DNA from: Ophioceras dolichostomum
Lineage: Eukaryota; Ascomycota; Sordariomycetes; Magnaporthales; Ophioceraceae
Length of the DNA stretch: 64,000 nucleotides
Reading direction: 5' to 3'
NCBI GenBank assembly: GCA_003049485.1
Contig: PYST01000191.1
Location: forward strand, 1 to 64,000
In this document: positions 36,310 to 46,729 of the stretch, one piece after another
Position numbering within the stretch: the first letter of the stretch is position 1
Layout of the letters: each line of letters opens with the position of its first letter
The notes under the pieces: model-generated
Seen by the model: the letters and a program-made list of their open reading frames with translations, nothing else
Told to the model about the DNA's origin: nothing
The model's database searches: none
Position numbers and translations under genes: made by a program

Positions 36310-37330
36310 CTAGAACTTCTCCACATAAGGCCTCAAGTCCACCTCTTGAGAGAAGGCCGACCGATGCTGGGTATGGAGATGCCAGTATGTATCCGCAATC
36401 TTTTCACAGAGCACCAGCTGAATTAGCACACGAAAAGAATGGACAGACAAACGGAAAGAATAGACAAACTGAGACTTACAGAGTCAGGGTTGATGATGGC
36501 ATCAGGCGCGGCGTTCGAAGAGAAGCTCCTCGATCTCGGCGTGTCGATGATGCCGTCGATGATGATATGGGCGACGTGCACGCCCTAGAGAGGAAGGAGA
36601 AAGAGAGAGAATAGATCAGATTTGTTCAGGAATTAGAATGGCATGGGTTACTCTTCATAGAGGTAGTTAGTTACCTTGGGACCGAACTCCCGGGCGAGAG
36701 ACTGGGCGATCGCACGCTTGGCAAACTTGCCAGCTGCGAACGTCGAGAACCTCGCGGACCCCTTGAGCGAAGCCGTGGCGCCGGTGACAAGGAGGCTCGG
36801 CGGGTTTGGCGAGTCCGGGACCGACTCCAGCAGGAGCGGGAGCGAGTTCTGTGCGAAGTTGAAGAGGCCGCGACTGTGTATGAATAGTGGGTAGGCTCGT
36901 TAGAATCCAACTACGAATGCACTCAACGCAGCTATCTTTCCATCCTTCCAAGATAGGTACGGTTCTAAACTCACGCGTTGGACGCCAGCGAGCTGTCCAG
37001 CTCATCCGCGGTCAGCTCGAGGAACGGCTTCACGGAGAACCCGGCACCGACGTTGTAGACGGCGGCTGCGAGCTTCAGGTTGGCCAGCTCGGGCTGAGAC
37101 TTGATGGACTCGAAGGCCGACGACACCGACTTTGGGTCGGCGGTGTCGGTGCTGATGCCGATAGCCTGGCCTCCGGAGCTCTGGATCTCCTTGACCAGGT
37201 CGGCGTAGCTCTCCGGCCTGCGGGCCAGGAGCACGACCGGGTAGGTCTTGGCGAACTTGAGCGCCAGGGACCGGCCGGTGCCGGCGCCGACACCGGCCAC
37301 GACGGCGTAGAAGGCACTCTTGGAAGCCAT
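36310..37330 (-). CDS. Atypical short-chain dehydrogenase/reductase lacking the catalytic Tyr
   Basis: Four exons: 37330-36975, 36873-36675, 36584-36480, 36417-36310; 255 residues, normal SDR length. A Rossmann fold with nucleotide-binding VVAGVGAGTGRSLA (~residues 9-22), ARRPES after strand 2 and a VYNVGAG element in place of NNAG are visible, so NAD(P) binding is likely. The usual YxxxK active site reads FAAGK: F164 replaces Tyr, with K168 kept. The segment KFAKRAIAQSLAREFGPKGV then VHVAHIIIDGIIDT follows the usual helix and strand. I recall a subgroup of SDRs with this FAAxKFA pattern, so this may be a family trait rather than decay. Substrate unknown. An in-frame ATG lies 24 bp upstream (37354); I chose MASKSAFY because SDR folds begin close to the Rossmann strand. 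Confidence 0.85.
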
Positions 37331-38563
37331 GCTTAAGATTGATAGCTCAAACAATGGACGGGTGTCTTAATTAGGGGGAGGGGGATTCAAGTCACGTTAT
37401 GAAGCGTTGATGATTGTTTCTTTCTTTCTTTTTTTTTCTTCAACTGGCTGGTTGCAGTGTGGAAGGATGTCGGGGATTGAAGTTAAGTGATCCACGGGAG
37501 ACGTCTTGGGGCAGCTCCGAGATGCACTTATATGCCCAGCGGAACTGCCAGCTTTAGGCCTTGAAGTGTGATACACATACTGCGCAGCACAGGCTGCGAT
37601 GCTGGCACGCCATCCTCGTCATTTACATCTCAGGGCGCGAACGCCGACCTGAAGGCACTTATTGGATGGAAGCATTAGTAATGGCCCAACATCAGTCTCG
37701 CCGGCGTCCGCACCCCCGGAGGCGATTACTGACCAATGCACAGATATAGACGGATTAACCATAAGTGAAGCGTGTTTCTTCTACGAAATGTCAAATCCAT
37801 TTTCTACGCGTTCTTTCATTATTCATCATAGGCGAGCTCCTTTGCACACCTAGAGAGCTTCGCTGAGAGGTGAGCTCGACGAGGAAGGGTTGCTAGACTC
37901 GACCACCGACTGAGCTAAGTCTGGGGAATCACAGCTTCTATTGCTTCCCCGTATGAAAGCATATGGTTGAAAGAATAGAAACAAAGGTAAAGAGCAAAAG
38001 TTCCAATTACTCCAAGCAATCAAGCTTCCCGGGAATTGTTTGCTTCCTCCCAAGAGGATTGTGCTGCTTCACGGGTAACTGTCACTCAACGCCCTCGCCC
38101 AAAAATGGAGGTTGAACCACCCACCACAGGAGCACAGGAGCACAGGCCAATCACGGGTGAGCTGTTGTTGCCGTCTCCTCAGGGTGCTGCGTTTTACGGA
38201 ATATGCTTTGCCTTTTTAACCAGCAAATTTGCCGGTAATTGCTCTTTTTTAAAACACAGTTTCATTACATTTTCAGGCTTACCCTTTTTTTCAACCTGCT
38301 TTAACTTGCAAATTGAAATTAAGTGGTAAAAATTAGCAATAATTGTTTTCATTATTTTCGTTTTTTCCCCTTGCTGTCTTGCAACGCGGGTCTTCGTTCT
38401 GTCTCATCGACCTTCTCTCTACTCACTTCGAGTAAGTTGTGGCCAAACGCCAGAGTTGGGCGACGGAAGAAGCCTCTCTCCCGTTTGCTACTTTCTCTTC
38501 TATTTGCTGATTTTCTTTATTTGCTCGAATTTTTCTCAGACAATCGGGAGCTGCGGCGCAAAG
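37331..38563. other. Divergent interval, SDR gene and AT-hook/zinc-finger gene
   Basis: 1.23 kb with an AT-rich part at about 38200-38560. It holds a predicted 5'-leader intron of the downstream gene at 38432-38539 (donor GTAAGT, polypyrimidine tract, TTTCTCAG). No other gene seen. Confidence 0.55.
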
Positions 38564-39826
38564 ATGTTGAACCGACTGGGATTCTTCGTCAGGCCGAAAC
38601 AGCCAGCTTCTGAGAGGCCGCCATCCTCTGCAAGGGATAACGGCGTTCATGTCTCACCTCAACCAGCGCGTGTTGAGGTGCTCCTCACACACCCACCCTC
38701 ATCTCGTGGGAACGTGGACTCTCGAACGGCGTCCCACACACCTCAGGAGAACAAAGAAAATGAGTCTGATGGGATCCCAACCGTCACTTCGGACCTCAGC
38801 CGGCAGCGGAAACGCAGGGGTCCGATCCCCTTCTACGGAGTTCCCGAATCCTTCATGGATTTCGAGATCTCTATAGACTCGGGCCCGCCCCAAAACACGC
38901 CTGCCTGTCCTGCTGCCGCGTCGCCTGTGGACGGCGACGTCACCCCTCGTCTCAACGGCGATGGATCTGCCCCTCCGGTGAAAAGGCGCGGCCGGCCCAA
39001 GGGCTGGAAGCCCGGCATGCCCTACTCCGCGACCACCAAACGGCCCACATCAGAGGCCACCAAGCAGATTCACGCCGAGCACCTGAAGACCAACCCGCCC
39101 GACCCGAACAGGCCCAAGGGTAGGGTGGGCCGACCGCCGAAGAAGCCCGCGCAGACGCCTCGCGAGATCTTCCTGAGCCTGACGCCGACCTACACGCCGT
39201 TCATCTGCGAGTGGAAGGGCTGCAAGGCGGAGCTGCAGAACATGGAGACGCTGCGCAAGCACGTGCACAAGATCCACGGCCGGGACGACACGTGCGGCTG
39301 GAGGACGTGCGGCTGGCCGCCCCGGCGCGGCGCGGGGGACCCACACTACTACTACAGCGACGAGGAGAAGGACCCGGAGCCGCTGCACCCGCCACCGACG
39401 TTTCAGACCGACGCCGAGATGGCGACGCATATCGAGAAGGCGCACCTCGTGCCGTTCGCGTGGCACATGGGCGACGGCTTCCTGAACCGCGGCTTCAACA
39501 GCAGCAGCAGTGTGCACACGAGGAAGAGGAAGAGAAGGGGCGACGATAATGATGCCGCGGAGGAGGAGAGGGAAGGCGGCAAAAAGGGAGGACGAGACGC
39601 CAAAGCCGAGGTGGAGGACGACGACGACGATAACGACAAGCCGCCGACGTACTGCTTCGACAAAAACGGGAACCAGGTCACGCCGTGGGTGCTGAGGGAC
39701 CAGAGGATCGAGGACCAGGCGACGAGGCTGGCGAATCGGAAGAGGTTGAGGGCGGTGCTGGCGCAGATCTACGCGGACGCCCCCTCTGAGGAGGAGTCTC
39801 CGGCGGAGGAGCCAGAGGCCCCGTAG
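38564..39826 (+). CDS. AT-hook and C2H2 zinc-finger nuclear protein
   Basis: Single coding exon, 420 residues, starting MLNRLGFFVRPKQ. The ATG at 38456, which would extend the frame, lies inside a leader intron (38432-38539), and its translation is CT-tract-like, so I reject it. Two AT-hook-like cores occur: KRRGRPKGWKPG (~residue 142) and GRVGRPPKKP (~187). A C2H2 finger reads CEWKGCKAELQNMETLRKH then VHKIH (~218-240). A second, CGWRTCGW, is completed by a distant THIEKAH after a ~40-residue insertion. A Lys/Arg segment RKRKRR and an Asp/Glu-rich C-terminal part follow. DNA binding in the nucleus is inferred; target genes and pathway are unknown. Confidence 0.82.
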   Translation: MLNRLGFFVRPKQPASERPPSSARDNGVHVSPQPARVEVLLTHPPSSRGNVDSRTASHTPQENKENESDGIPTVTSDLSRQRKRRGPIPFYGVPESFMDFEISIDSGPPQNTPACPAAASPVDGDVTPRLNGDGSAPPVKRRGRPKGWKPGMPYSATTKRPTSEATKQIHAEHLKTNPPDPNRPKGRVGRPPKKPAQTPREIFLSLTPTYTPFICEWKGCKAELQNMETLRKHVHKIHGRDDTCGWRTCGWPPRRGAGDPHYYYSDEEKDPEPLHPPPTFQTDAEMATHIEKAHLVPFAWHMGDGFLNRGFNSSSSVHTRKRKRRGDDNDAAEEEREGGKKGGRDAKAEVEDDDDDNDKPPTYCFDKNGNQVTPWVLRDQRIEDQATRLANRKRLRAVLAQIYADAPSEEESPAEEPEAP

Positions 39827-41903
39827 CGCGCGCCACTTCTGTGGAATGCCTTTCTCACCGGCGTGCGGTGCGGCGGCCCTCCGACGGGAAGGTACAGTCG
39901 TGTGTTATACCCACTTGCCGGAGGAAAGGATGAGGGGGAAGCGTCTCTGGTCCGGTCGGGTCGGCTGCCGACGCCGTAGGCAGCAACCCGGTGTGACACA
40001 CCCACACAGTTGGCTACGAACCTACCGGCGTTCAGCATATCTCTATTTTTGTTTTCTTTTCAGGTTTTTTTTTTCAACCCTACAAAATAGCGTTTCTTTA
40101 TGTACCTAGACGATCGTGTTGATGATACCCCCGAGCAGTCATGTTTCTGCGAAACCTTCCCTATGCATATCTTTTTTGTCTGCCGCCAGTTTGCTCGGAA
40201 CGGAACATCCCTATGTAGTGAGCGGGTGCTAGATCCGTGGTGCGGGCAGCAACCCGAACCGGTGGGCCCGGACCCCGGAAGCGGGATCGCTAGCTTCGGG
40301 GAGCGCCCATGCAGCTGCAAATTTTAAAGAGGAATCTTTGACCGTCACCACGGCATCGTGCTTTGTCTGGGCAGGCTGTGTTTTTGTCGAGAAACGTCAT
40401 CACGGCGCCCTTCTGCGATAGCCATGTCCTAGCAGTGGAGTCCGGCAGCGCCGGGACCTCGTGCAGGTTTGGCATTGATGATATTCCAGACATCCACCCG
40501 GCAGCCGGGTCCTTCATTGCACTGAGAATTTTATTCGCAGTGGTCAGAGGAAACCCCTTTTTATTAGCTCGTGATATGGAGTGCCACCAGACTTAGACCA
40601 AGCTTTTAGGCCCATTTGTCAGCGAAAAGAAGAAAGGGACCAAAAAACAAGGACCTGGAGGAAAGAAAAGAAAGGAAAAAAAAAGGTCGGTCCAAACTAC
40701 AAAACGGGCTGGAAGGGAAGGCCCCCAAACGGAAAGGGGCTAGGTGGACAAACCGACCGAAGCCGAGTGTGGAAGGTGGACTTAATTCTACGCCCTCCAA
40801 GGGAGCATTAAACAGGTTGCGACTCAAGCCGTCATCACGCACCCTTCGTCTCTCAGTCAACTTCTCCATTCGCATCTGCTTCCTTGCGGAATATTCACTC
40901 GTGGGGGTTCATGGTGAAAGGGGTCGGGTGCTAGCAGCTAGCGGTCCGCCGGCTAATACGGCCGTTCTCGCCACTTCGTCTCGCTCTTGTCTTGTTCTCA
41001 AAGGGTAACCAAGAATAGGGGGATGGATGGATCTGCAGGTCTGGGCTTCTTCCCACCAAAACCAGGTTCTAGAATAAGTGCCAGTTGAGCCATGAACCAT
41101 GATACGAAGCGAAGAGAGTCTCTGCAAAAGAAAGACACTGGTTGAGATCGGCAATCGGTTACTGGAACATAAGGCCACCCAGGGAGGAGGAACCGTCCGT
41201 CCAACGCAGAGAGCGTGCAAAACGCCGTAGCGCCCAGCCTAGGACAGAACCATCAAGCCCTCTCAAAGGCGCGGACCAGCGCGGTTCCCATACCAGTGCC
41301 CGCCCGCCTATTATTTCCGTAGACAACAAGAATATAGACAGAACAGAGTGGAATCAGTGATCAATTGAACGAGCCAAATCAACAAGCCACTGACGTTGCG
41401 TCACAGGAACATTGCATTGCGTGAGAGTTGCTTGACTGATCGCAAATCCATTGGACTGGGAGGTTCCAGTTCGGGATTCCATACCGCCCCCAGTTGGGTG
41501 CTGAGCTAGCAGGCCCTTGCCCCTGCGCCCACGCCCGTCAGCGCCCGCCCACGCCGGACTGGCTGGTTTTGCTGGTCTCCCGCCCCAATAGTGTGTGTGA
41601 CCCCCCTTGTTTCGAGAAACACATGCCGCCAATTGGTCACTCGGACCTGAGCTGCCTCAGGCACTCCAAGTTCTCAACCGCCCGCAACCCGCATTTGTGC
41701 TCTCCCTCCTGTGGAACGAAGTAACGTCCACACTCCACCACGATCGAACTCCACCTCTCTCCTCGTACCTCTGCTCCGCCCTCGCCTGTACTGTCCCGAA
41801 TTCCAGGCTCGGACTCCCTCCCTCCCTTTCGTGCGTGCTTCGTGCAGATATCGAATCGCATTTCGAATTTCCTCCCCCTAAAAAAGAAAACCTCCCGACA
41901 ACC
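39827..41903. other. Intergenic region upstream of nrc-2
   Basis: 2.08 kb with no supported gene; short open frames on both strands lack motifs. It should contain the 3' end of the zinc-finger gene and the promoter and leader of nrc-2. Confidence 0.5.
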
Positions 41904-41924
41904 ATGGCCGCGACGGTTGTATAG
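41904..41924 (+). promoter_or_regulatory. Upstream ORF in the nrc-2 leader
   Basis: ATG GCC GCG ACG GTT GTA TAG: a six-codon uORF (MAATVV) in near-perfect initiation context (CAACC ATG G), ending 34 nt before the kinase ATG and in a different frame from it. It would be expected to capture scanning ribosomes and lower kinase translation. Confidence 0.6.
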
Positions 41925-41958
41925 TTCCTCACCTTCCCGATTCCTTCGATCGAACACG

Positions 41959-44288
41959 ATGCCATCCACCAAGAACCTGAATGGCAGCAACAGCCACTTC
42001 CCCGCCAAACTCAAGAACTTCTTCCGCATCAACAGCTTTTCGTCGGACAAGACGAGCAGCAGCGGCGGCGGGTCGGACCACCACGGCCACCATGGCGTTA
42101 CATCGCTGAAGTCGGACAGCAAGAGCTCGTTCCGGCAGTCCAAGTTCTTCACGACGGTCGGCCGGCTACGGTCGACCACCGTCGCCAGCGAAGGGAATGC
42201 CCTTGACGAGGCCATGAGCCCCACGGCTCACGCCAATCCTTATTTCGCCCACCAAGGCCAGCCCGGCCTGCGGCACCACAACGCCGGCTCCGTGCCGCCC
42301 AGCCCACCCGATACCCCAAATCCGAAGGTCGACGCTCACGGCCAGCAAAATCAGGCCAATGGCGACGGCACTCCGGACCGCGCTACGACCACAACCAAGG
42401 AGGAGCTGGCCCGGAAACTGAGGCGTGTCGCCAGCGCCCCAAATGCCCAGGGTCTGTTCTCCAAAGCAGGTCGTAAAGGCAGCGGTGACCGGCCAGCCAC
42501 GGCCGAACTGGGGAAGGAACCCGTCATGGTGAACAAGAACCTGAGCGCCGTCGGACTGGTCGACGCCAAGTCCGTCGCCGCGGCTGGTGGCTCGGGTTCG
42601 CCAACTTCCGGGAACGGCGCTGCTGCTACCGGCGACAGCCTAACTGTGCCCGACGCAGACGGCCTCGGCGCCCTGCCCTCGCCCAAGACACCCCTAGCGT
42701 TCCGTAGGACGTACAGCTCCAATTCTATCAAGATCCGCAACGTCGAAGTCGGGCCGCAAAGCTTCGACAAGATCAAGCTGATCGGCAAGGGTGATGTGGG
42801 CAAGGTCTACCTAGTCAGGGAAAAGAAGAGCTCAAGGCTCTACGCAATGAAGGGTTCGTCTGCTTTTACCTCGCTGTCTGCCCTGCTCTCTTCACGTGGC
42901 TTTCTTTGGGGAGTGATGCTCTCGAATGTGCTACATGCTATGCCGCGTGTGTGTGCTGACAAATCGGCCGTGATACTCTAACAGTCCTGAGCAAGAAGGA
43001 GATGATCAAGCGCAACAAGATTAAGCGGGCGCTGGCTGAGCAGGAGATTCTGGCGACCAGCAATCACCCATTCATCGTGACGCTATATCACTCTTTCCAG
43101 TCCGAGGATCACCTGTACCTCTGCATGGAATACTGCAGCGGCGGCGAGTTCTTCAGGGCGCTTCAGACCCGCCCTGGGAAGTGCATACCTGAGGATGACG
43201 CTCGCTTCTACGCAGCCGAGGTGACGGCTGCTCTCGAGTACCTACACCTAATGGGCTTTATCTATCGGGATCTAAAGCCAGAGAGTGAGTTTTCTTTCCC
43301 ATCTTGTCTATATATCCCGTTCCGTTCCCTACGTCACACTAACAGAGTTTCCCCCTTTGAAAGACATCCTCCTACACCAGTCGGGACACATCATGCTCTC
43401 AGACTTCGACCTGTCGAAGCAGTCGGACCCGGGCGGCAAGCCGACCATGATCATCGGCAAGAACGGGGCTAGCACCTCTTCACTCCCCACGATCGACACA
43501 AAGTCGTGCATCGCCAACTTCCGGACCAACTCGTTCGTCGGAACCGAGGAGTACATCGCGCCGGAGGTCATTAAGGGTAGCGGCCACACGAGCGCGGTGG
43601 ACTGGTGGACTCTGGGCATCCTGATCTACGAGATGCTTTACGGCACGACCCCCTTCAAGGGCAAGAACCGCAACGCCACTTTCGCCAACATCCTGCGGGA
43701 GGACATCCCGTTCCCTGACCACACGGGAGCCCCCCAAATCTCCAAGTCAGTAGCAGTCGACTCCCTGCTTTCTTCCCCCCTCTTCCCTCTTTCGACCCCA
43801 TGGATATGTGCAGGAACTGACGCTTTTCCAACAAACTCTGTAGCCTCTGCAAGTCCCTTATCAGGAAACTCCTCATAAAGGACGAGAACCGCCGGCTAGG
43901 CGCGCGCGCGGGAGCGTCGGACATCAAGGCGCACCCGTTCTTCCGCACGACACAGTGGGCGCTGATCCGGCACATGAAGCCGCCCATCATCCCGCACCAG
44001 GGTAACGGCGCGATCGACACGGTCAACTTCCGTAACGTCAAGGAGAGCGAGTCGGTCGACATCAGCGGCTCGCGCGTCATGCCGCCCAAGGCCCTCAACG
44101 CGGCCACCGGCGTCCCGCTCGACAGCGGCCTGGCCACGCCGGGGGCGGAGACGACGCCGGACCCGTTCGAGGAGTTCAACAGCGTGACGCTGCACCACGA
44201 CGGCGACGACCTCCAGATGCCCATGTCCGAGATGGTGGGGGGTGCGTACCAGCAGCAGCAGCCTTCGTATGCGACTGCGAAGAGCTAG
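41959..44288 (+). CDS. nrc-2: AGC-family Ser/Thr kinase NRC-2 (Fpk1/Kin82 flippase-kinase type)
   Basis: Four exons: 41959-42853, 42985-43284, 43364-43745, 43844-44288; 673 residues. Neurospora nrc-2 represses the conidiation programme; yeast Fpk1 phosphorylates phospholipid flippases at the plasma membrane. A Ser-rich N-terminal half (~265 residues) precedes the kinase domain: glycine loop IGKGDVGKVYLV (~275), invariant Lys298 in YAMK, helix-C LAEQEIL, catalytic loop YRDLKPEN with Asp394, and metal-binding Asp412 in DFDLS, the DFD variant usual in this subfamily. A long insertion lies before FVGTEEYIAPEVI. The C-terminal lobe ends LCKSLIRKLLIKDENRRLG, followed by an AGC tail with FNSVTLHHDGDD. 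A frame-compatible ATG at 41842 would add 39 residues; I prefer MPSTKNLNG because of its better match to the family start. Confidence 0.92.
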
Positions 44289-45675
44289 TTGGTCTTTCAT
44301 GGTCTCGGAGGAGAAGGGGGGATGATGAAAGAGGACTGCGGACACGTGCCGTTACCCTCCTCCTAACCTTCCTTCCTTCCTACAGCATAATTACCTACCT
44401 ACGTCCATCATCCACCTGGAGAAGACAGGCCCAACTGCCATCCAGCACAGCAGCATCATTTCCCCCCCAAAATCTTTAGTATACGGACTCGTTTATATTT
44501 TTTCCAATCTCTCTTCACGGTTCCTTTTTCTTTTTCCTTTTCTCGTTGGGTTTGTTTGCTTTGCCTTTTTTCCTCTTCATGGGAATGATGAGTGAGTGAG
44601 TCCAAATAGTTACCTAGACAAATTTGACGGGTGAGGGCAGGATTGGAAGGCAAAGAAGCGCACAACATACGCAGCAGACAGAAAGTTGATGAGAATGAGA
44701 GGAAAGGGAGAGGGAGAGGGAGAGGGAGAAAGAGAGGGAGAGGGAGAGGGAGAAAGCAAGGAAGAGAAGATCGAGCAACTTCGCGGAAGACAGAGGATAC
44801 CATACCCCAACCAGCCTGCCAGCCAGCCAGCCAGCCAGAAAGCCATTATGCCTTTCTTATTATACGTTTTTGTTTTTTGTGCTTCTTTCTCTCATTACAT
44901 TCCTCCTGTGCAATGCCATTTTTTTCTTCTCTCTCTCTCTCTCTTTTCCTTACTTGGGAGTTTCTAGTGACGGCATCGGCGTTTTTGTAACGTTCTGTTC
45001 TTGTTCTCTCTTTGTCTTGGCCTTCCTTCCATCCAAGTCTCGAGTGATATTTCTGCTGCTGTTTCTTCCCTTTTTCCCTGGCTTTCTCAAAAACAACACA
45101 CCCAACTTTGGCAGCTTCCTCCTGCTTTCTGCAAAATGCGCAAAGAAAAAGATCGGCGAAAGAGCATGCAAATTTTCGAGATAGCACCTTTTCTTCAACT
45201 ACTGATGATCCTACGCGTTTGTGCTTTTGCTGGGAGGTTGAGACGGGATGGATCGTTGTTCAAGTACAGATACTTTGTGAGTGACTGATGTAATGCGCAG
45301 TGATATCGTGACTCTAGTATGAGGCATCGGTCTCATTGCCTTCAAAATGTGCACAGTTCCTTGCGAATACCGTAAATTATTTCTCACATATTTCATTCAC
45401 CCTGAGTCCCCTTGAGAGATTTCTGGGATTATCTCTCAATGGTTAGGTGCTTAAACTACGGGAGCTGAGCTGAGCCGTGGCGGATGGGTTGGAGTTCCCA
45501 CCCCACATTCAATCAAGAACCTCGACGCGTCTCATCTAGCTGCCCAGCGTTCCGGCCTCAACCCATCCATCACGTCGACCACTACCTCGCCTACCACCAC
45601 CACACTACCGAACCCCCTCACAGCGAAGCACTGAAGCGGGGTGACCAAAACTCAACTTGACCAGACTCGTTCAAA
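44289..45675. other. nrc-2 3' flank and DAD3 upstream region
   Basis: 1.39 kb with no supported gene. It holds a 60-nt polypurine GAGGGA tract (44695-44757), CAGC tetranucleotide repeats (~44811-44835) and a CT run (~44922-44948). Confidence 0.55.
44706..44750 (+). repeat. (GGGAGA)n polypurine tract with G-quadruplex motif
   Basis: GGG triplets at 44706, 44712, 44718 and 44724 are spaced by AGA loops, giving a canonical four-run G-quadruplex motif. Three further triplets lie at 44736, 44742 and 44748. It is 420 bp downstream of the nrc-2 stop and so may be within its 3' untranslated region. Confidence 0.7.
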
Positions 45676-46105
45676 ATGGACCAGCAAGGCGGCACGAACC
45701 TGCTCCTGCCTCCCCCGGAGATGACGCCCTTGGAGCAGGAGGTCCTAGACGAGTATGAACGCCTAGCCGAGAACATGAAAAAGGTTCGTCGAAACATTTT
45801 ATTGTCATCCCCCAGCCTTGTTTCCCACTTCCATGTCACTCACTACCTACCTACCATACTTACTCTCGCTTGGTCACTCAACTCACTTTTTTTTTTGGGG
45901 ACTGGCCCGGGCCGGACTGTTCTACATGTCCAAATGACAGCTCGCCACAGCACTAGACGACATGGCAGGCGCGCCGCCGATCGAGATCCTCGACGGCCTG
46001 CGGGAACTTGAGCGCAAGACCAGCCTCGTGTTCACGCTGCTCAAGGCTAGCGTGTACAGCATCGTGCTGCAGCAGGAGATCGACTGGGGAGGCGATCAGG
46101 AGTAA
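45676..46105 (+). CDS. DAD3: DASH/Dam1 complex subunit Dad3
   Basis: Two exons, 45676-45783 and 45941-46105, phase-0 intron of 157 nt; 90 residues. Dad3 is one of ten subunits of the fungal DASH ring that couples kinetochores to microtubules in mitosis. The family core is clear: PLEQEVLDEYERLAENMKKL (residues ~19-38), ILDGLRELERKTSLVFTLLK (~53-72) and ASVYSIVLQQE, mostly coiled coil. It is convergent with the mitochondrial S5 gene. Confidence 0.92.
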
Positions 46106-46729
46106 CAAACCGGTGATCTGGAGAGGGAGGGTGCATGCCGAGACCGAGGAGGGGAGGGATGGAGGGCGATAATGACGAGCGATGAGTGAGGGAGCTGTGA
46201 ACGGGTGCGCATGTGGTACAAGACTACCTTAGGCACTTACCCAAAGAAGGACGGATGAGGTTGGCTTCTAGTCCGGCTTTCATACCAAGGACCGGTTATT
46301 TTTTTTTGGTCACGCCTACTCTCCCGCGTGAGTCGGAGACGTCCTAAGCGCAGAGGACGGAGGCGACATGACGTCGCAGGATGCACTGAGTGCTGCTGTT
46401 TGTAAGGAAACACAAAGATACGTATTATGATACCCGGGATGAGTCACGAGGCTAGGGGAAAATTCCGACAAACATCAACAGGGAGAAGTGACACTCCCGA
46501 CATCGATAAGCCCTAAAACAAGAATTGCCCCTGAGAAGCGATTTATACAACATTTGATTTGATCGATCTTCTGGTACCTCACGATCTAAAATTTGTACAG
46601 ATGATACAACGGTACACTACAGTGTCGTCGCCTGCAAATCAGAACCAGAAGGCCATCCCCCCAAAGCCAGGTAGGTCCCTAACTGAGGTTGGTAGGTGAT
46701 TATGACAAGGCGACAAAAAATTCCTTTTT
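46106..46729. other. Convergent interval, DAD3 and MRPS5 3' ends
   Basis: 624 bp, no gene seen; should hold both 3' untranslated regions. Confidence 0.5.

Noticed and set aside
38456..38563. Upstream ATG extending the AT-hook/zinc-finger protein by 36 residues
   Set aside because: It lies inside a leader intron (38432-38539) with a good donor and acceptor; its translation is a CT-tract hydrophobic run.
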